From assembly GCA_022925895.1 (NCBI GenBank), contig JAKSYS010000518.1:1-44739 (forward strand): DNA of 44,739 nucleotides, in the 5' to 3' direction. Within the stretch, counting starts at the first letter, position 1. The number at the start of each line of letters is the position of its first letter. Positions 9,220 through 21,386 of this stretch are shown in pieces. The notes under the pieces are model-generated. The model made no database searches. It worked only from the letters and a program-made list of their open reading frames with translations, and had not been told where the DNA came from. The translations under genes were made by a program, and so were the position numbers. The DNA comes from Fragilaria crotonensis. Taxonomy: Eukaryota > Bacillariophyta > Fragilariophyceae > Fragilariales > Fragilariaceae.

Positions 9220-11733
9220 ATGGCGGAGGACCGCAGTGTTCACTCGTTCGCTGATGACGATTGTAGCTCAGAATCGGACACCCAGCGAAGGCGAACATCT
9301 CGATTTGATGTCGGTTATGACCACGAGGGTGAAACCAGTCCAGCTGGATTGGTGTTGTTGGCGTCGCCCATGGAAGACCATGCGCCAGACGCTCATATGA
9401 TTCGCTCCTTTGATCGCTACGACCAAGGAAGTGAACGGTTTGATGATGAAATCGATGCGCCGATGTCGCGTGAAGAAGAGCAGTTAATTCGAGAAATTGA
9501 GCACGATCAAAGGGTGGATGAAGAGCTTGGGCGAAAGTTGACGCGGGCAGCGTTGCTCAACTCGCCTCTTCTCATGGCAGCAACTTCTGAGGTAGTCAAG
9601 TCGGGAGGAACTCAGGGGGTTCTATTCTCCTATGGAAACCGCTACACCATCATTGTCGAGAGGGACGTACAGTACTTTGGAAAGCAGAGATAACTACGGG
9701 AGCGACTCATCTGACCTTGATCAAGACACAAATGAAGATGATCTTGTGTTTGCAGGAAGGCAAGATATTTCAGACAAGGATCAAAGTGGTCCACTTGACT
9801 TTGATGAATCTATGGACCACACAATGGCTGGGGGAAGCAGCCGAGCGGTGCGCTTTCGAAGGCACCTTTGTATTATTGGCTGGACAGTCGCAGTTCTGCT
9901 CGTAATTTCACTCGTTGTTGTCTTAGGAATAAGGCAAACGACAAGGAGTAGAGAACTACCGGGCACCGTCGAACCGTTTGGTGCGCCATCATCTTCGATC
10001 AATCCTTCCCTAACCCCGAGCGTGTCGCCGCGACCAACTATTACTGCGCAACCAACTGTTTCTTCTTCTATGGTGCCTTCTGAAACGCCCTCAAGGCCTC
10101 TGAGAACGACGTCACCGTCGATGGAACCAGAAACACCGTCTTCGGAGCCGACCTATCAAACCCTCATCCCTACAAATCCGCCATTTGAGCCTTCGCCTTT
10201 GCCCACTTCGTTCAATGTTTCCGCGCCGACGTCTCAACCTTCTCAAGCGATACTGGCACCTTCATTAGTTCCGACAACCTTGCCATCATCTCAATCGCCC
10301 GATAAATCATCGTCAACCTCGCCCTCTTCTCCCATAACTTTGGAACCGATATTGTTCCCAACGCCATTACCGTCTGTCCAGCAGACAACACCATCATCGC
10401 AACCTCCTCAATCACCAACGACATCACCAAACAAGGCTCCCACTACTTCGCCTTCGTCTTCGCCAGACGATGCCAACCGCCGAGCTGATATCACATCGTT
10501 GTTTGTTTCAATATCCGGTGCGATTGCGCTGATGGATGCTCGATCGCCTCAGTACCAGGCTATGCAGTGGATTATTGACGACGACCCGTTGATGCTGCTG
10601 GCAAACAACACCCCAGCAATTATCCAGCGCTATGCTTTAAGTACCTTGTACTATGCAACGTCCGGAGATACTGCCTGGTTATCCTGCGGGCCTCCAAGTG
10701 GATCTTCCCCTTGTAGCACTCAGCTACGTCGCTTCTTAAGCGGCGCTCCCGAATGCATGTGGCTAGGGGTATCGTGCGATTTTAATAAGGAAATCACTGG
10801 TATAAACATTCGTAAGTGCCCTTTGTGATAGCCAGCCGATTGTTGCCTGTGCTATTATCTGACTCACCACTCCAATCAGGTGGGAACGGTTTAAACGGGC
10901 AACTGCCTGCGGAGGTTGGCGAGCTCTCTCTTGTATCGTCGCTGAGTTTCGGTGGGAATTCACTGTACGGAACGATTCCAACCAACTTGGAATACCTGAC
11001 TCTCCTCCGGTTTCTCATCCTCAACGATAACAAATACTCGAGTACCATACCGACACATCTTGGGAGCCTGGCTGCGCTTTCTTACCTGCACCTTGGGAAC
11101 AATCTTTTTTCAGGTACCATCCCGTCGGAAATCTTTGTACCGTCTTTGGAACACTTTGATGCCGGGTATAACAGACTTTCTGGAACCATACCTATCACGG
11201 CATTCACAATTTCAGACAATTTGCAGCACATTGATATCTCCAACAACAAGATATCAGGAGCTCTTCCCTCGGGGTTGGGGGATTTAGTGGCGCTGAACAC
11301 ATTTTCAGCTGTCAACAACAGCTTTACGGGGACTTTGCCAGGAAGTATCATTAGTGATACCTTGGCGACATTAAACATCGGAAACAATCGATTGCGCGGA
11401 ACACTCCCGCCAGAGATATACATGTTTGGATCCTCATTGACGTTCCTCAACCTGGGTGTGAATAGCTTTCAGGGTACCATTTCACCTCGGTATGGAGAAA
11501 TGGTACGGCTCCAAACCCTTGTCTTCTTCTTCAATGGACTGACCGGAACTATTCCAACGGAACTTGGTCAGTTGACAAGCCTAGGAGTGCTTCATCTTGC
11601 CGGTACGAATTTACAGGGCACAATGCCTGATGAAGTATGTAGTCTGACGGAGCGTAACCTGAGAACCTTAACATCCGACTGCATGGGAAGCGATGCAGCG
11701 GTTCAGTGTTCTTGCTGTACCTTCTGTTATTAA
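9220..11733 (+). CDS. Type II membrane LRR protein
   Basis: Modelled as three exons: 9220-9599, 9673-10811 and 10880-11733, 790 residues. The second intron (donor GTAAGT, acceptor CAATCAG) is secure because it joins NIR to GNGLNGQLPAEVGEL in phase. The first (73 nt, weak donor GTCGGG) is chosen because it restores the frame; a frameshift is the alternative. Residues 1-191 are acidic and presumably cytosolic. A transmembrane helix (IIGWTVAVLLVISLVVVLGI) spans about 192-213. A Ser/Thr/Pro stalk follows to about 390, then an LRR-N-like cap with Cys pairs (LSCGPPSGSSPC, ECMWLGVSC), about nine plant-type LRRs with the LSGTIP pattern, and a Cys cluster CSCCTFC at the end. There is no kinase domain. 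Diatoms have many such proteins; they are presumed surface recognition or adhesion molecules, with ligands unknown. Convergent with the UIM gene. Confidence 0.8.
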
Positions 11734-12342
11734 AAAGCTAGCCAAGGCGAGCGCATACATAGGACGGTGGGAAGATAGAGCTCTAGATTTCTACAGCATA
11801 GCGCCACGCATTTGGATGTCCCTATTGAGGCGAAATATCTACGACTTCTTCAATGACGATACATCTTCCATAGGGAACACACTCAACCTAACATCCCAGT
11901 AAGTACAGTACTAGAATGACGAAGACGACACGGAAGCCCTCAGGTGTTGACTTGCTTCGCCTAGCCCATCTTTTGACCACGGTGTGGCTTCAGAAATGTG
12001 AGTTCGCCGTAGGCAAATGATAAATGGAGTGAATCAAGTCCGACACAAAAGCGATCTTGTCTGCAGCTCCTTGGAAGTGTGATTTAAAGTGGGGCTTTTT
12101 TATTTTGACCCATCAGGTGTCGGCTGAGATCGTGACGCCCAACGACAGTCGTGCATTACAGGGCGCAAAGTTTCAGCAGAGCGGTTATGGATAGAGAAAC
12201 AGTATCGCCCAGTTGTTATGGATCCCTCGATCTATCAGTTCTGCGCCGTCATGAACGTGGCATGGCGAACTACTCGTAGTCAGCGAGCTAACCATCGTTC
12301 ACGCGAGAGCGAGCGATTGCTAGATTCCTCATCACCAGGACT
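11734..12342. other. Convergent intergenic spacer
   Basis: Lies between the 3' ends of the LRR gene (+) and the UIM gene (-). No supported coding frame, RNA gene or repeat is seen. Confidence 0.5.
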
Positions 12343-14074
12343 TTACGGAGATCGATTTTCCGTTGGACTTTGTGGAGATCGATTTTCCTTGGGACTTCTC
12401 GGGAACCAATTCTCCGTAGGGCTGCCAGTCGCCTGGGTTCGAGGGTTAGGTGATCCTGGCCGATATAAAGCCTCTTTGGTGTTTCTATCGCGACTATCAC
12501 GCTGCAGTTGCGAGACAGAAGACATCGCAAGCGGTTCGTCCTGATGTGATGATGTACGAGCTTGTGCTTGGGCAGTGCTTCCAGGCATTCGGGGATCGCT
12601 CCGGCTCCACTGTATATCCAAACGACGAGGCGTTCGTTGTTTCGAGAATGAATATTCATCCTTGTCGGCAAGAAGTACGCTTTCTAAGCATTGGAGGCCA
12701 GCACAATCATTCGTTGTAGATTCTGGAGGCGACTGGTGCACAAGACTGCTGAGAATATCGGCGCAGTAAACATCAGTAGCAACACCTCCAGCTGGCGTTT
12801 TTCGATCTCCCCAGGCGCTCTTGAAAGCTCCAATAGCCGATGCCTCTGGGCGATCTTTCAATTCAGGAGGAGACATCGCCAAGCTTTCCTCCATTGCTTT
12901 AGTGAGCTGCTCTTCTTCCGTCATTTCTGATGCCTCGGGCATGGATGCTACTCCAGTGTTTGTCCTAGGTGGCGAAACATCCAACAGGCTCAAGCTCAGA
13001 GCAATTGCTAACGCTTCCTGGTCGTCGTGCGAAAACTGATAATGGACAATAGAACCGTCGTCTACAGACTCATAAAAATTGACGTCAGATGGCGGATCAG
13101 CTCTAGGCTTCGTGCCCTCCGATTGAAGTGACAAGTGTCCATTCTGGAGATGACCATTTCGCCGTTGGGTTCCATCCCAGGCAACAGAGCGATGCCTCTG
13201 GTGATCAGGAGATGCACTTCCCTCTTTTGCTGAGATTTCTTGAAAGCCATGACTTCCATGACGCCCCGACGAGCCCCTGTGTTTTCCCCGTGAATTCGAA
13301 CGATTTCCATCGCTGGAAGAGCTACGCAGGCGCGACGATGACGATTCAGGTCGTGCGTTGTTTGTCAAAGGATTGGCATTTTCGGCCTCCAAAAGACTAA
13401 GGGCCATGGCACGTTCTAGGTCAGCGTCGTGGTAGTGGGCACTCGAGCGATTTTTGCTGGACATGCTACTCACAAGCGCTCGTTGCATGGCAGGATCCAA
13501 GTGTTCGTCATACATCGGTGAATTTTTGTGGTCCCTCTTACTTCGGCCAAGAAAACTATCAGGACGGTGTTGCATGCGACTTTCGGCAGGCGGAGTTGAC
13601 GCATCGCCTTTCGATCGCCTGAAAAATCCGCCAAAACCCCTTTTTGATTTCGGAGTCGATTGTTCCACGTCTGGCACGGTCCCTATGGCAATTTGCATTT
13701 CTTGTAATTGAATCTTAGCCATTTTGCGCATCACATCCGACGCATTCACCACGTGGGACGCTCCTGAGGGAGGTTCATCCCAAATTCGCTCATGCGTTCG
13801 TTGGTTGGAAAAGAAAGATCGGATAGTGAGTTTGCCGGCCAACTCGCAAACTATATCACGGGAATCAAAGGGTGAGATCGTGAAGGAAAGGTGAAAGAAC
13901 CAAGAAAAAGGCGTCGGCGTTGTCCCTACCTGCCAAACTTTCCTGCCAGGTATCACCATCCGCATTCGTAGGACCCGTCACATGCGTCGATCTGCGGGGA
14001 ACAAACCCATCGTCTTCAGTGACAGCACTTGCATTGCGGCCGGAATCACCAAGTGTAGAACTTTTTCGTCTCAT
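12343..14074 (-). CDS. UIM-repeat ubiquitin-binding protein
   Basis: Two exons, 14074-13930 and 13850-12343, separated by a 79-nt GT-AG intron and joined in phase, give 550 residues. A short segment around residues 69-78 (HERIWDEPPSG) resembles the second half of a WW domain. Three ubiquitin-interacting motifs are visible: DLERAMALSLLEAE (about 192-205), DDQEALAIALSLSLLD (about 324-338) and EEEQLTKAMEESLAM (about 359-373); HLDPAMQRALVSSM (about 164-178) is a weaker fourth. Each has the acidic start, central Ala and following Ser of the family. Between them are Ser/Arg/Gly-rich linkers. The end of the protein is a short tandem repeat (ENWFPRSPK, ENRSPQSPT, ENRSP) encoded by a 24-27 nt DNA repeat at about 12345-12420. 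No membrane segment is seen. A multivalent ubiquitin-binding adaptor is inferred; the client pathway is unknown. Confidence 0.8.
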
Positions 14075-14934
14075 TGCGTCGCAACAGCACTCGTCTTGAG
14101 CTCCACACTTGCGCACCCGATTATCCTTCACCAGTGATACAGGAATTCAGCCTAGATCACGCCCTTCTCACGCCTTGATGTTGCTCCCAAAACGGCAGGG
14201 ACTCTCGACGCCGAGTGCGACGAGGTAAAGGTCGAGGTATGTGAGAAGGTGTGCTCGCATGACGTCTTGGCGTGTTGTGGTTGTTGGTACTAGTAGTACC
14301 TTGTACTACAGGATGTACGTGTGTACAGTATACGACGAGGACAGTACCAGTAGTACTCCGCCAAATCGGAGAGTTTTTGAATTTGATCGAAGGAACTCCA
14401 AATACCCCAGTCTACTAAAGTGTACTGGAGTATGATGTACTAGTACTTCGTACCTGGTATCATATGAATACTAGCTCCAAACGGGTTGCAAGTGTACCTC
14501 CGATAAAAATAGAACAGCTCCAATAGAAAATTGGGTCAAATCGTAGAAGCCAGTACAACTCTACACTATGACCATAGTAGAGCATGTATACTCGAGTACA
14601 TCGGTCCTTCCTATCACAAAAAACTGCGCGGCGGAATACTCATCGTGACCACAATGACGCAACAATCAACAATAATTGAACTCGACCTATCGGTACTTCG
14701 GATACTAGGTCTTGTCATCATTCAGGCAATCCTCAGCAGTTGTTTGATTCCTTTCAGATTGGTACTGATACGACAAAATTCCGCTTCGGGACAGTAAACG
14801 AGAATGATGTGATGATGCCAGTGAGGACGCTGGGGTCTAACATGATTTAAAGAAAAGCAAGAATGCAGCCCGCGTTCTGCGCTCCAATACTTTTGGTACG
14901 AGTGGCACACCGCAGCCCCCGTAATCATTAAGAT

Positions 14935-15582
14935 TTGCATCCAGGTTGGTTGTCTCCAGACGAAGTGCTATCCAGCAGTTCACAGTTGGGACAATTGGCT
15001 TACCGTCGAGACGTGGAAACGAGAAATCTACAGCGCGACAGCGCATCCCCAACCCAAAGCAGAAACAGATGCAGCAGAAAGCAGCCCAGAAGCTTTAAGA
15101 TGCTCAGTATTGTAGAAAGCATGTACCCCAAAGGGCGTGATGCTTTTGCATTCCACAGCACTGAAGACACAGATGAGGCAAGCGCGCCTGGGTGTTTCTT
15201 TGAGCTTGACCCTGTCAACACCAGATCAATTGATGGCTACCAGATTGCCCACGGTGCAGGCTAAGGCAAGATCATCATGGGATTTTGTGGGTAAACGCGC
15301 TTGTAGTATTCTCCGCCCAGAAATAAGTGATGCCCGATTGGTGCAGGTGTTCACGCGGCAGAGATTGACAAAGACACTGCTGTTGTGACTTTGTTTCCAT
15401 TGTTACATCTGGAATAATGAACCTGCCGCACGTTGCGAAGCTCCTACTCCAGACACTGTATGGGGACTTGTGCGGGTACACGGGGCAACTCTCCGACGTC
15501 GACTTGCAACAATTGCATGGAAATCAAGTATTGGTTGTAAAGAGTCTGTTCTTCAATACTACGTCCAGTAAACCCCGACATT
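14935..15582 (+). pseudogene. Possible decayed coding remnant, family unknown
   Basis: Three plus-strand pieces have protein-like composition but lie in broken frames. One runs from about 15100 to 15262 and ends in GYQIAHGAG before a stop. A middle piece around 15332-15414 gives GAGVHAAEIDKDTAVVTLFP. A last piece begins with an ATG at 15417 (MNLPHVAKLLLQTLYGDLCG) and ends near 15582. I recognise no family and this may be chance. If real, stops and shifts make it non-functional. Confidence 0.2.
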
Positions 15583-16335
15583 AGACGAAGTGACAGGAAT
15601 GACAGAGATTTCCCTGGAGAACTAGCCAGACTTGGGATATCATCAATTGGTTCTGCGGATGGCAATGTCGAACTTGCTTGACGGTGTTCTGCAAGGTGCG
15701 GCTTTGATGGCTCACATTTGGGCAGATGGAAAGGTAGACCTTGAACGCTTGCTGGTTGACATGACAGAAGGATAAAAACAACAGAGCGGCATCAGAGATG
15801 GAAAGAAAAGACTCTGATGGCTTGCTGGTGCTCGTGGTAGTCCTCGGATTCTCGACGTGATGACTGATGATGACGAAGAGGACTGAAACGACGAACGCGT
15901 AGGAAACAAGCAACTCGAGGGGAATATGGACCACCACAACGGGAGCGCAACAAACACACACATACACCAGTTGAAGCGAAACGCAGATCGAATAGCAACA
16001 GTAAATGATAACAACAATTGTTGGCAGGAACACGCTTCTGTCTCACATCTTCTGCCTCTGCACTGTATGACTCCGAGTAGCACGGATCTGATACCTGATT
16101 TCAATTGGATATGTCTCCTGTAGAGATATACTAATTTTCTACGAGATGACCATATTTCGGATTTCAGCGCTGTCTTTTTTACCGGAGGTACACTTGCAAC
16201 CCGTTTGGAGGTCGTATGAGGAACGAGGAACATCCGGGCACCCGACAATGTACATTATACCAGGAAGGTCCGGCCCAAGCACGTTTCGCGATTAACAAGA
16301 TGTACCTTAAGGATGTGCATTCGAGCTGGCAAGGT

Positions 16336-16610
16336 TAAGCAAATGTCAGCAGATTCCTTTTTCGTCAGCAAATGTCAACAGATTTGCTTTTCGTCAGCGA
16401 ATGTCAGCAAACTTGATTCTCGTCAGCAAACGTCAGACGATGTCAGCATCACCGTAGCTTTTGTACTGGGAAAAACTCGTTTTCGTCATCATATGTCAGA
16501 AAATGTCAGCAGATTCGATTTTTGTCAGCAGACGTCAGCAAATTCGTTTTTTGTCAGCGGATGTCAGCAGATCTGTCTTTTCGTCAGCAAGTGTCAGCAA
16601 AACGACGATG
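16336..16610. repeat. GTCAGC minisatellite, period about 29-30 bp
   Basis: Imperfect tandem units of the form AATGTCAGCAGATTC followed by a TTTTTCGTCAGC half, about eight in number, with an interruption at about 16440-16490. A plus-strand frame stays open across the array and encodes repeated FVSKCQQI-like segments, but no start context or flanking domain supports a gene. Not a CRISPR: there are no unique spacers. Confidence 0.65.
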
Positions 16611-16749
16611 ACGCTGGCATATCCAGTTTAGCACCAGCCAGACACAGCACGGAAATGATTTTCGCCTCCGGCCAGCGTGAATTCGACCTTGATTCACGAC
16701 TTAAGCGTGTATTGCCGGACCTTCCAGGTACTACTAGTTGCTCTCATAT

Positions 16750-16791
16750 ATACATACATAGATACATACATACATACATACATACATACAC
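16750..16791. repeat. CATA microsatellite
   Basis: A run of TACA/CATA tetranucleotides, about ten units with one GATA interruption. Confidence 0.8.
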
Positions 16792-18429
16792 CATACACCT
16801 CTATTCCTGGCAAAATGCTACTGTATATGGGTACTAGTATAACCCATATAGTGGGAAGGGTTTTTTTCAAAGAGTAGTGGGACGCCAAACAAAATTGTCG
16901 TTTTCACATGTAATCCATCCCTGAAGGCTGCCGATTGTGCTACTTTGGTGGTAAGTCTTTGATTAAAGATACTAGCCACAAACCTTCCTCAGCAACAGGA
17001 AGCACCCAGCACCAGTGGCTCATGGGTGGCCATGGTGGGAGAATAGTAATAGATGAGGTGGAGGAGGGTTATAAAAATCTACCACTTTTCTGATAGTGGA
17101 TAGCTACCTTGATTGTAGTCACCTCAATCACATCTCATTTGTCATCAATGCTGTTCCTCATAGTTACTAATGGCTGCTGCCAAATCCCAAATAAAGAATG
17201 TCGTACTACGATATGAGATCCATGTAAGTGCATGTAGCTACCACCTGTTCCCAGTGTTGTATGCATAGGCTAGGAGTAGAGTACATATGTTGCAACATTG
17301 AAGGTCCGGAAATGACGGTTTCAAATCTGGAAGCTAGTATTTGAAATGCTCAGGCGGTGTCCATACAAAAATTTGATCCAAGTATCCAACTTCCAGCAAG
17401 AACAAGGGCGAATAACCGCCGGTTAATTTTGGGTTCAGTTTTTTGTCACTCCATGTGGTGTCCATAAAAAAATCACATCAAAATATCGAAATATTGTACT
17501 CCCAAGAAGTTCACCTGCTTGACACCAGTCAATGGCGAGTACAAGTGCTACTACTAGCTAGCTAGTACTGTACAAGAAGGGTGAACTACTCGGCGTAGGC
17601 CACAACGCCACAACTCCTTCTGCATGATTGCTATGCTATGATATCGGATACTCTCCTGGAAATGGTGATCACCTTCTTGATCAAAAGAAGACTTGTTCAT
17701 AATGACCGCCACTATTTGTAGGGTCCGGGAAAGGAGAGTGTTACAGTATGGCTCTGCGTCCAACCCTCAGATTCACAACAATGATGAAAACATGTACTCC
17801 AAGTACTCGCCAAGCTCTCGAGTACTCGAGTACCCAAGTACCCAAATTAGCTAGTTAGCATCATGAGCGAGTGAAGAAGGAGAAAGTATGGGTGATGTCG
17901 TATGAATTGAAATTCATTAGATGTTGGCTCATTGTCACACAGGCAAATCCATTCCTGCTGATTAGATCCTGGGCCTCATGCGCGCCCTGTGCCCAAATTC
18001 CTCATTCATAGGGTTGTCAATTTCTAAGTCTTTTTGATTCTTCCGTTTGCCTCCTGCTCATATTTGTGCTCCTGAATGTGTCAAGAACTACTTCCCAACA
18101 TGTGTCCTTCATCACTTTTGCCAAGTATGACCATGTTGCGACAGTTGTTGTGAGCAATGATTTGCAAGTGGGAGTTGCATTGGTGCTGAGACTTCAATGT
18201 CATTCCTATCAGTGGAATGAAGGCTTTGAATGCTCACTCCCACAACATCACTCTCTAACTTGCTTCTTTGCAAAAGGAGATCTTAAAGATTCAATCAAAC
18301 CTGGATTAAATTGGTTCTTTCAAAATGAACCCTTTAGAAATAGCTCATGAGTTACACAAACTGAATTACAAAAGCTCTACCGTAGGTCTATGTTTGACCG
18401 ATCCCAGATTTTCACAAACTAGTACGCAG

Positions 18430-18830
18430 TGTGCAGACTTGATCACGCAGGTTGTACTTCGAATCCTTATTGCATACTCCAGTATGAATCTGTATGGAGT
18501 ATTGTTGTACAAGTACTGGAGTACTACTTTTACATTGTACTGTTGGACAAGTACTGCCACGTGGTATGCATATCATAATAATGGGAAGCATTCACGCTTC
18601 CACTCCGCGTCACATTACCAGGTCCTACAGTATAGTACAAGGTACCTGGTACCTGGTACTCCGCACTCCGCACTCAAAAGTATCGTGTACAATTGGCTCT
18701 ACTAGAGTAGTAGCAGTCTAGCAGTACATCGATTATTGTACTCCAGTACTTACATGCATTGACGACGGCTTCCGGTGTACGGTGTGGATTACTTGTACCA
18801 GGTACCTGGTACAAGTACTGTCCATCGACC
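18430..18830. repeat. GTAC-rich palindromic island
   Basis: Dense GTAC chains, for example ACAAGGTACCTGGTACCTGG near 18637 and ACTTGTACCAGGTACCTGGT near 18790, ending about 200 bp upstream of the capping enzyme start. No gene supported. Confidence 0.65.
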
Positions 18831-19028
18831 ATCGTCCTATGTGTACGTCGAACAAAACCAACCAAGAGCGCATGCCGCATGCCGCCAACGCGATGAGCAG
18901 CATTTTGTGGCCGAGACTACCTACTTTAGGCGAATCAGACCAGCGCGGCAACTGCCTTGCCATCATACCACCAGCATTCCTGCAACTCGTCCACAACCAG
19001 CATCGCTACCAGGTACAAGTTCTGCGAA

Positions 19029-21386
19029 ATGTCGAAACGCTCTAGGTTGGACGAAATCCTTAGCACCAAGAAAAAGGAAGACGCACGCGCTGCGACGCAA
19101 TCGACAGCAGCCAGACCGACTCAGCCTACAAATCCCTACTTGACACGTCCTGTCCATCCAGAAAACGCTATCTACATTTTCTTGAATCAAGTGCGCAACG
19201 CCGCACTGGCACATGCGCCCAAGGGACAGTCAATGCCGATCGACACTGTGAGTATCACGAAATGCAAAAAGAGAACGAGTATGCCATGATGAAAAATAAG
19301 ACTCACAACCTTACCAATTCCTCTCTCCATCATTTTCACTTAGCCCTTTTGCGAAATTGAAGCCCGCATTGGGATTCTTAAATCACCCTTTGGTATGCAC
19401 GATCGTCGCGTTTGCAGTTCCGGTCCCAAGCAAGTCAATGGCCAACCAGCGAAGGCCTTTCAATGTTCGGATATCGAACCTCGGTGTTTTTTTGAATCTG
19501 GTATTACTCGGTCACATAATGTACACTGGACACAAGCGGGACTGTCGGAAGTCTCTCCACTGTCGCAGGCTCTCGCTGTGAACCACAAGGGTGAGGGAGC
19601 GGCTGCAGCTGTGCGAAGGGAGTTGTTGGAAGTTGAATTTGTCGAGACCGTCTACGGAGGGTATCCTCACGATCGCCGAGTCTGCTTTCCTGGCGTGCAT
19701 CCAAGCTCAAAACCAACTGTGGGAAAGATGGAGAATAAGGAGCGATTGTTATACTTGGATTTAACTGTTCCAGCTGCTCCATACGATCTTCGTATTCAAC
19801 TAGCAACGGAAAAAATTGTTGATGCTAATATTCCCGATAATCCACCTCCTGGATGGTCAACGAAACGAATCAAGCGTCGTCGTTCGTACTCTCGACGAGA
19901 TAATACGATCTCCTGGCAAATTGATGTCACAGAGGTTACAACAACATATGTCGATACCACCAAACCTGCCGAAGTAACCTACGAGCTGGAAATGGAACTC
20001 AGTCCTGCGGCTACGCTCAAAATAATCAACGACGACAATCCTGACAGCGTCCGAGCGCGCGCCAAATCCTTGGCGAGCCAATTGTGGTGGATCATAGGTA
20101 ATCTTAATCCCCTTACGGATGTGCTCCATGCCGACGCATTCTTACGCGATCATCCCGATTCCCATGCGGTCCGACTCGCCCAAGCCCAATGCGGCGCTCT
20201 AAAACAATGCAATACGGAGGCTCTCAGGAAGAACTTCCAATCACCCATTCTCAATGACTCCCCTTCACCGTCGCTTGCCAATGTTAACTTTGTGGGTTGC
20301 ATGCCTGTCAACTTTTCACGCCATAACATCGAACAAGTGCAACGGTCGCCGGAAAATGGATATTTTATAAGTGAAAAAACTGACGGTGTTCGCCACTTTC
20401 TAATCTTTACTGGTAAGACGGCGGTCCTCATTGATCGTGCGATGCGTGGGAAACAGCCTATTCCTCGATCGTCGGATGACGAAGACCCCTTGGGGTATTT
20501 GTTGCCGCTGATTAAACCTGGAACCGTCTTGGATGGGGAAGTAGTGATGCATCGCAAATTACGCCGTCCAGTCTTCGTCGTCTTTGATGTATTAGCAATT
20601 CCAGAACCCATCCTGCATTTACCTTTTGAAACACGTCTGCGTCATTTGAAGCAAGCGTCGTTCCGAACACCCACCGCAAAACGCGACATGTTTGATCCCA
20701 AGGCGGTCGCAGACCCAAAGGTGGCGTTACCTCTCATCCGCAAGAATTTCGTCAAGCGTCAGGACTTGGACGAGCTCTTGGATTCCAGCGTGACGGAGGA
20801 AAAAGGCATGCGTTGCTACCGCCACGGAGAGACGCATGATCACCTGACCGATGGAATCATTTTCCAACCAAACACTCCATACGTCTGTGGAACTGACGTG
20901 AATTTATTGAAGTGGAAGTACCTGGACACAGTAACGATTGATGTGGAGATACTCCCTTCCCGACATGAGGGCGATTTGTGTGTTGGTTGTTTGGGGGAGG
21001 ACAATACGCGTATTGACATGACACGTCACTTGCGCTTGCCTGAGATAGAACGACGTCGGCTGGAAGCAGATCGCGAGGAAAGCAAATGCAAGATCGCAGA
21101 AGTTGGTTTCGATCCTACGACTGGTGAATGGTACTATCTTACCATGCGGCCGGATAAGATTGCGCCGAATCATATTAGCACCGTGTTGGGAACATTGCTT
21201 GAGTTGGCGGAGAGTTTGACGACGGAGGAGCTTCGGTACAGAATGAGTGTGCCTCCAGGATCTCGTGACACTTATTGGAAAGATGTGCGTGGAATGCAAA
21301 AGCAACTTTTGGATCATCTGCGGAAGAAGAATCAAGCTCAACATCCAGGAAAGCCTCGTCCTCCTCCTCCTCCTGGATTCAAGTAG
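19029..21386 (+). CDS. mRNA capping enzyme: tunnel-type triphosphatase fused to guanylyltransferase
   Basis: Two exons, 19029-19247 and 19344-21386 (intron 96 nt, donor GTGAGT), give 753 residues. It should remove the gamma-phosphate from nascent mRNA 5' ends and then transfer GMP, in the nucleus. The N-terminal half is a Cet1-like tunnel (TTM) metal-dependent triphosphatase: first metal motif CEIEARIG (E77, E79), a KRIKRRRSYSRRDN / WQIDVTEV segment, and second metal motif YELEMEL (E287, E289, E291). The C-terminal half is a nucleotidyltransferase: motif I EKTDGVRHF with catalytic K418, motif III VLDGEVV, motif IIIa FVVFDVLAI, motif IV DGIIFQP, motif V LLKWKYLDTVTID, and motif VI-like MRPDK in the OB-fold. 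The tail is Pro-rich. All catalytic residues are present and the frame is intact after splicing. No methyltransferase domain is attached. Animals and plants instead fuse a cysteine phosphatase; yeast encodes the two tunnel-type pathway enzymes separately. Confidence 0.92.

Larger units (their letters stand above)
14075..19028. other. Gene-poor repeat-rich region
   Basis: Five kilobases without a gene I can support. It contains GTAC islands (about 14285-14460, 17540-17850, 18430-18830), a possible decayed coding remnant at 14935-15582, a GTCAGC minisatellite at 16336-16610 and a CATA microsatellite near 16750-16791. An imperfect direct repeat around a GGTGTCCATAnAAAAA motif occurs at about 17355 and 17457. 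The open frames at 15581-16248 (minus) and 18066-18350 (plus) have no recognisable domain. Confidence 0.45.

Noticed and set aside
12218-12544. Plus-strand ORF with GDRFSVGL repeats
   Set aside because: It is the antisense shadow of the SPTENRSP repeats of the UIM gene.
15581-16248. Hydrophobic minus-strand open frames
   Set aside because: Overlapping frames on the same strand are equally long, composition is low-complexity Cys/Val/Ser, and there is no domain.
16336-16610. CRISPR-like array
   Set aside because: The repeats are contiguous and degenerate, with no unique spacers and no cas genes; the rest of the window is eukaryotic.
19029-21386. Viral origin of the capping enzyme (integrated giant virus)
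   Set aside because: The gene has a diatom-style intron, cellular neighbours and no methyltransferase or other viral genes nearby; the TTM-GTase order alone is not enough.
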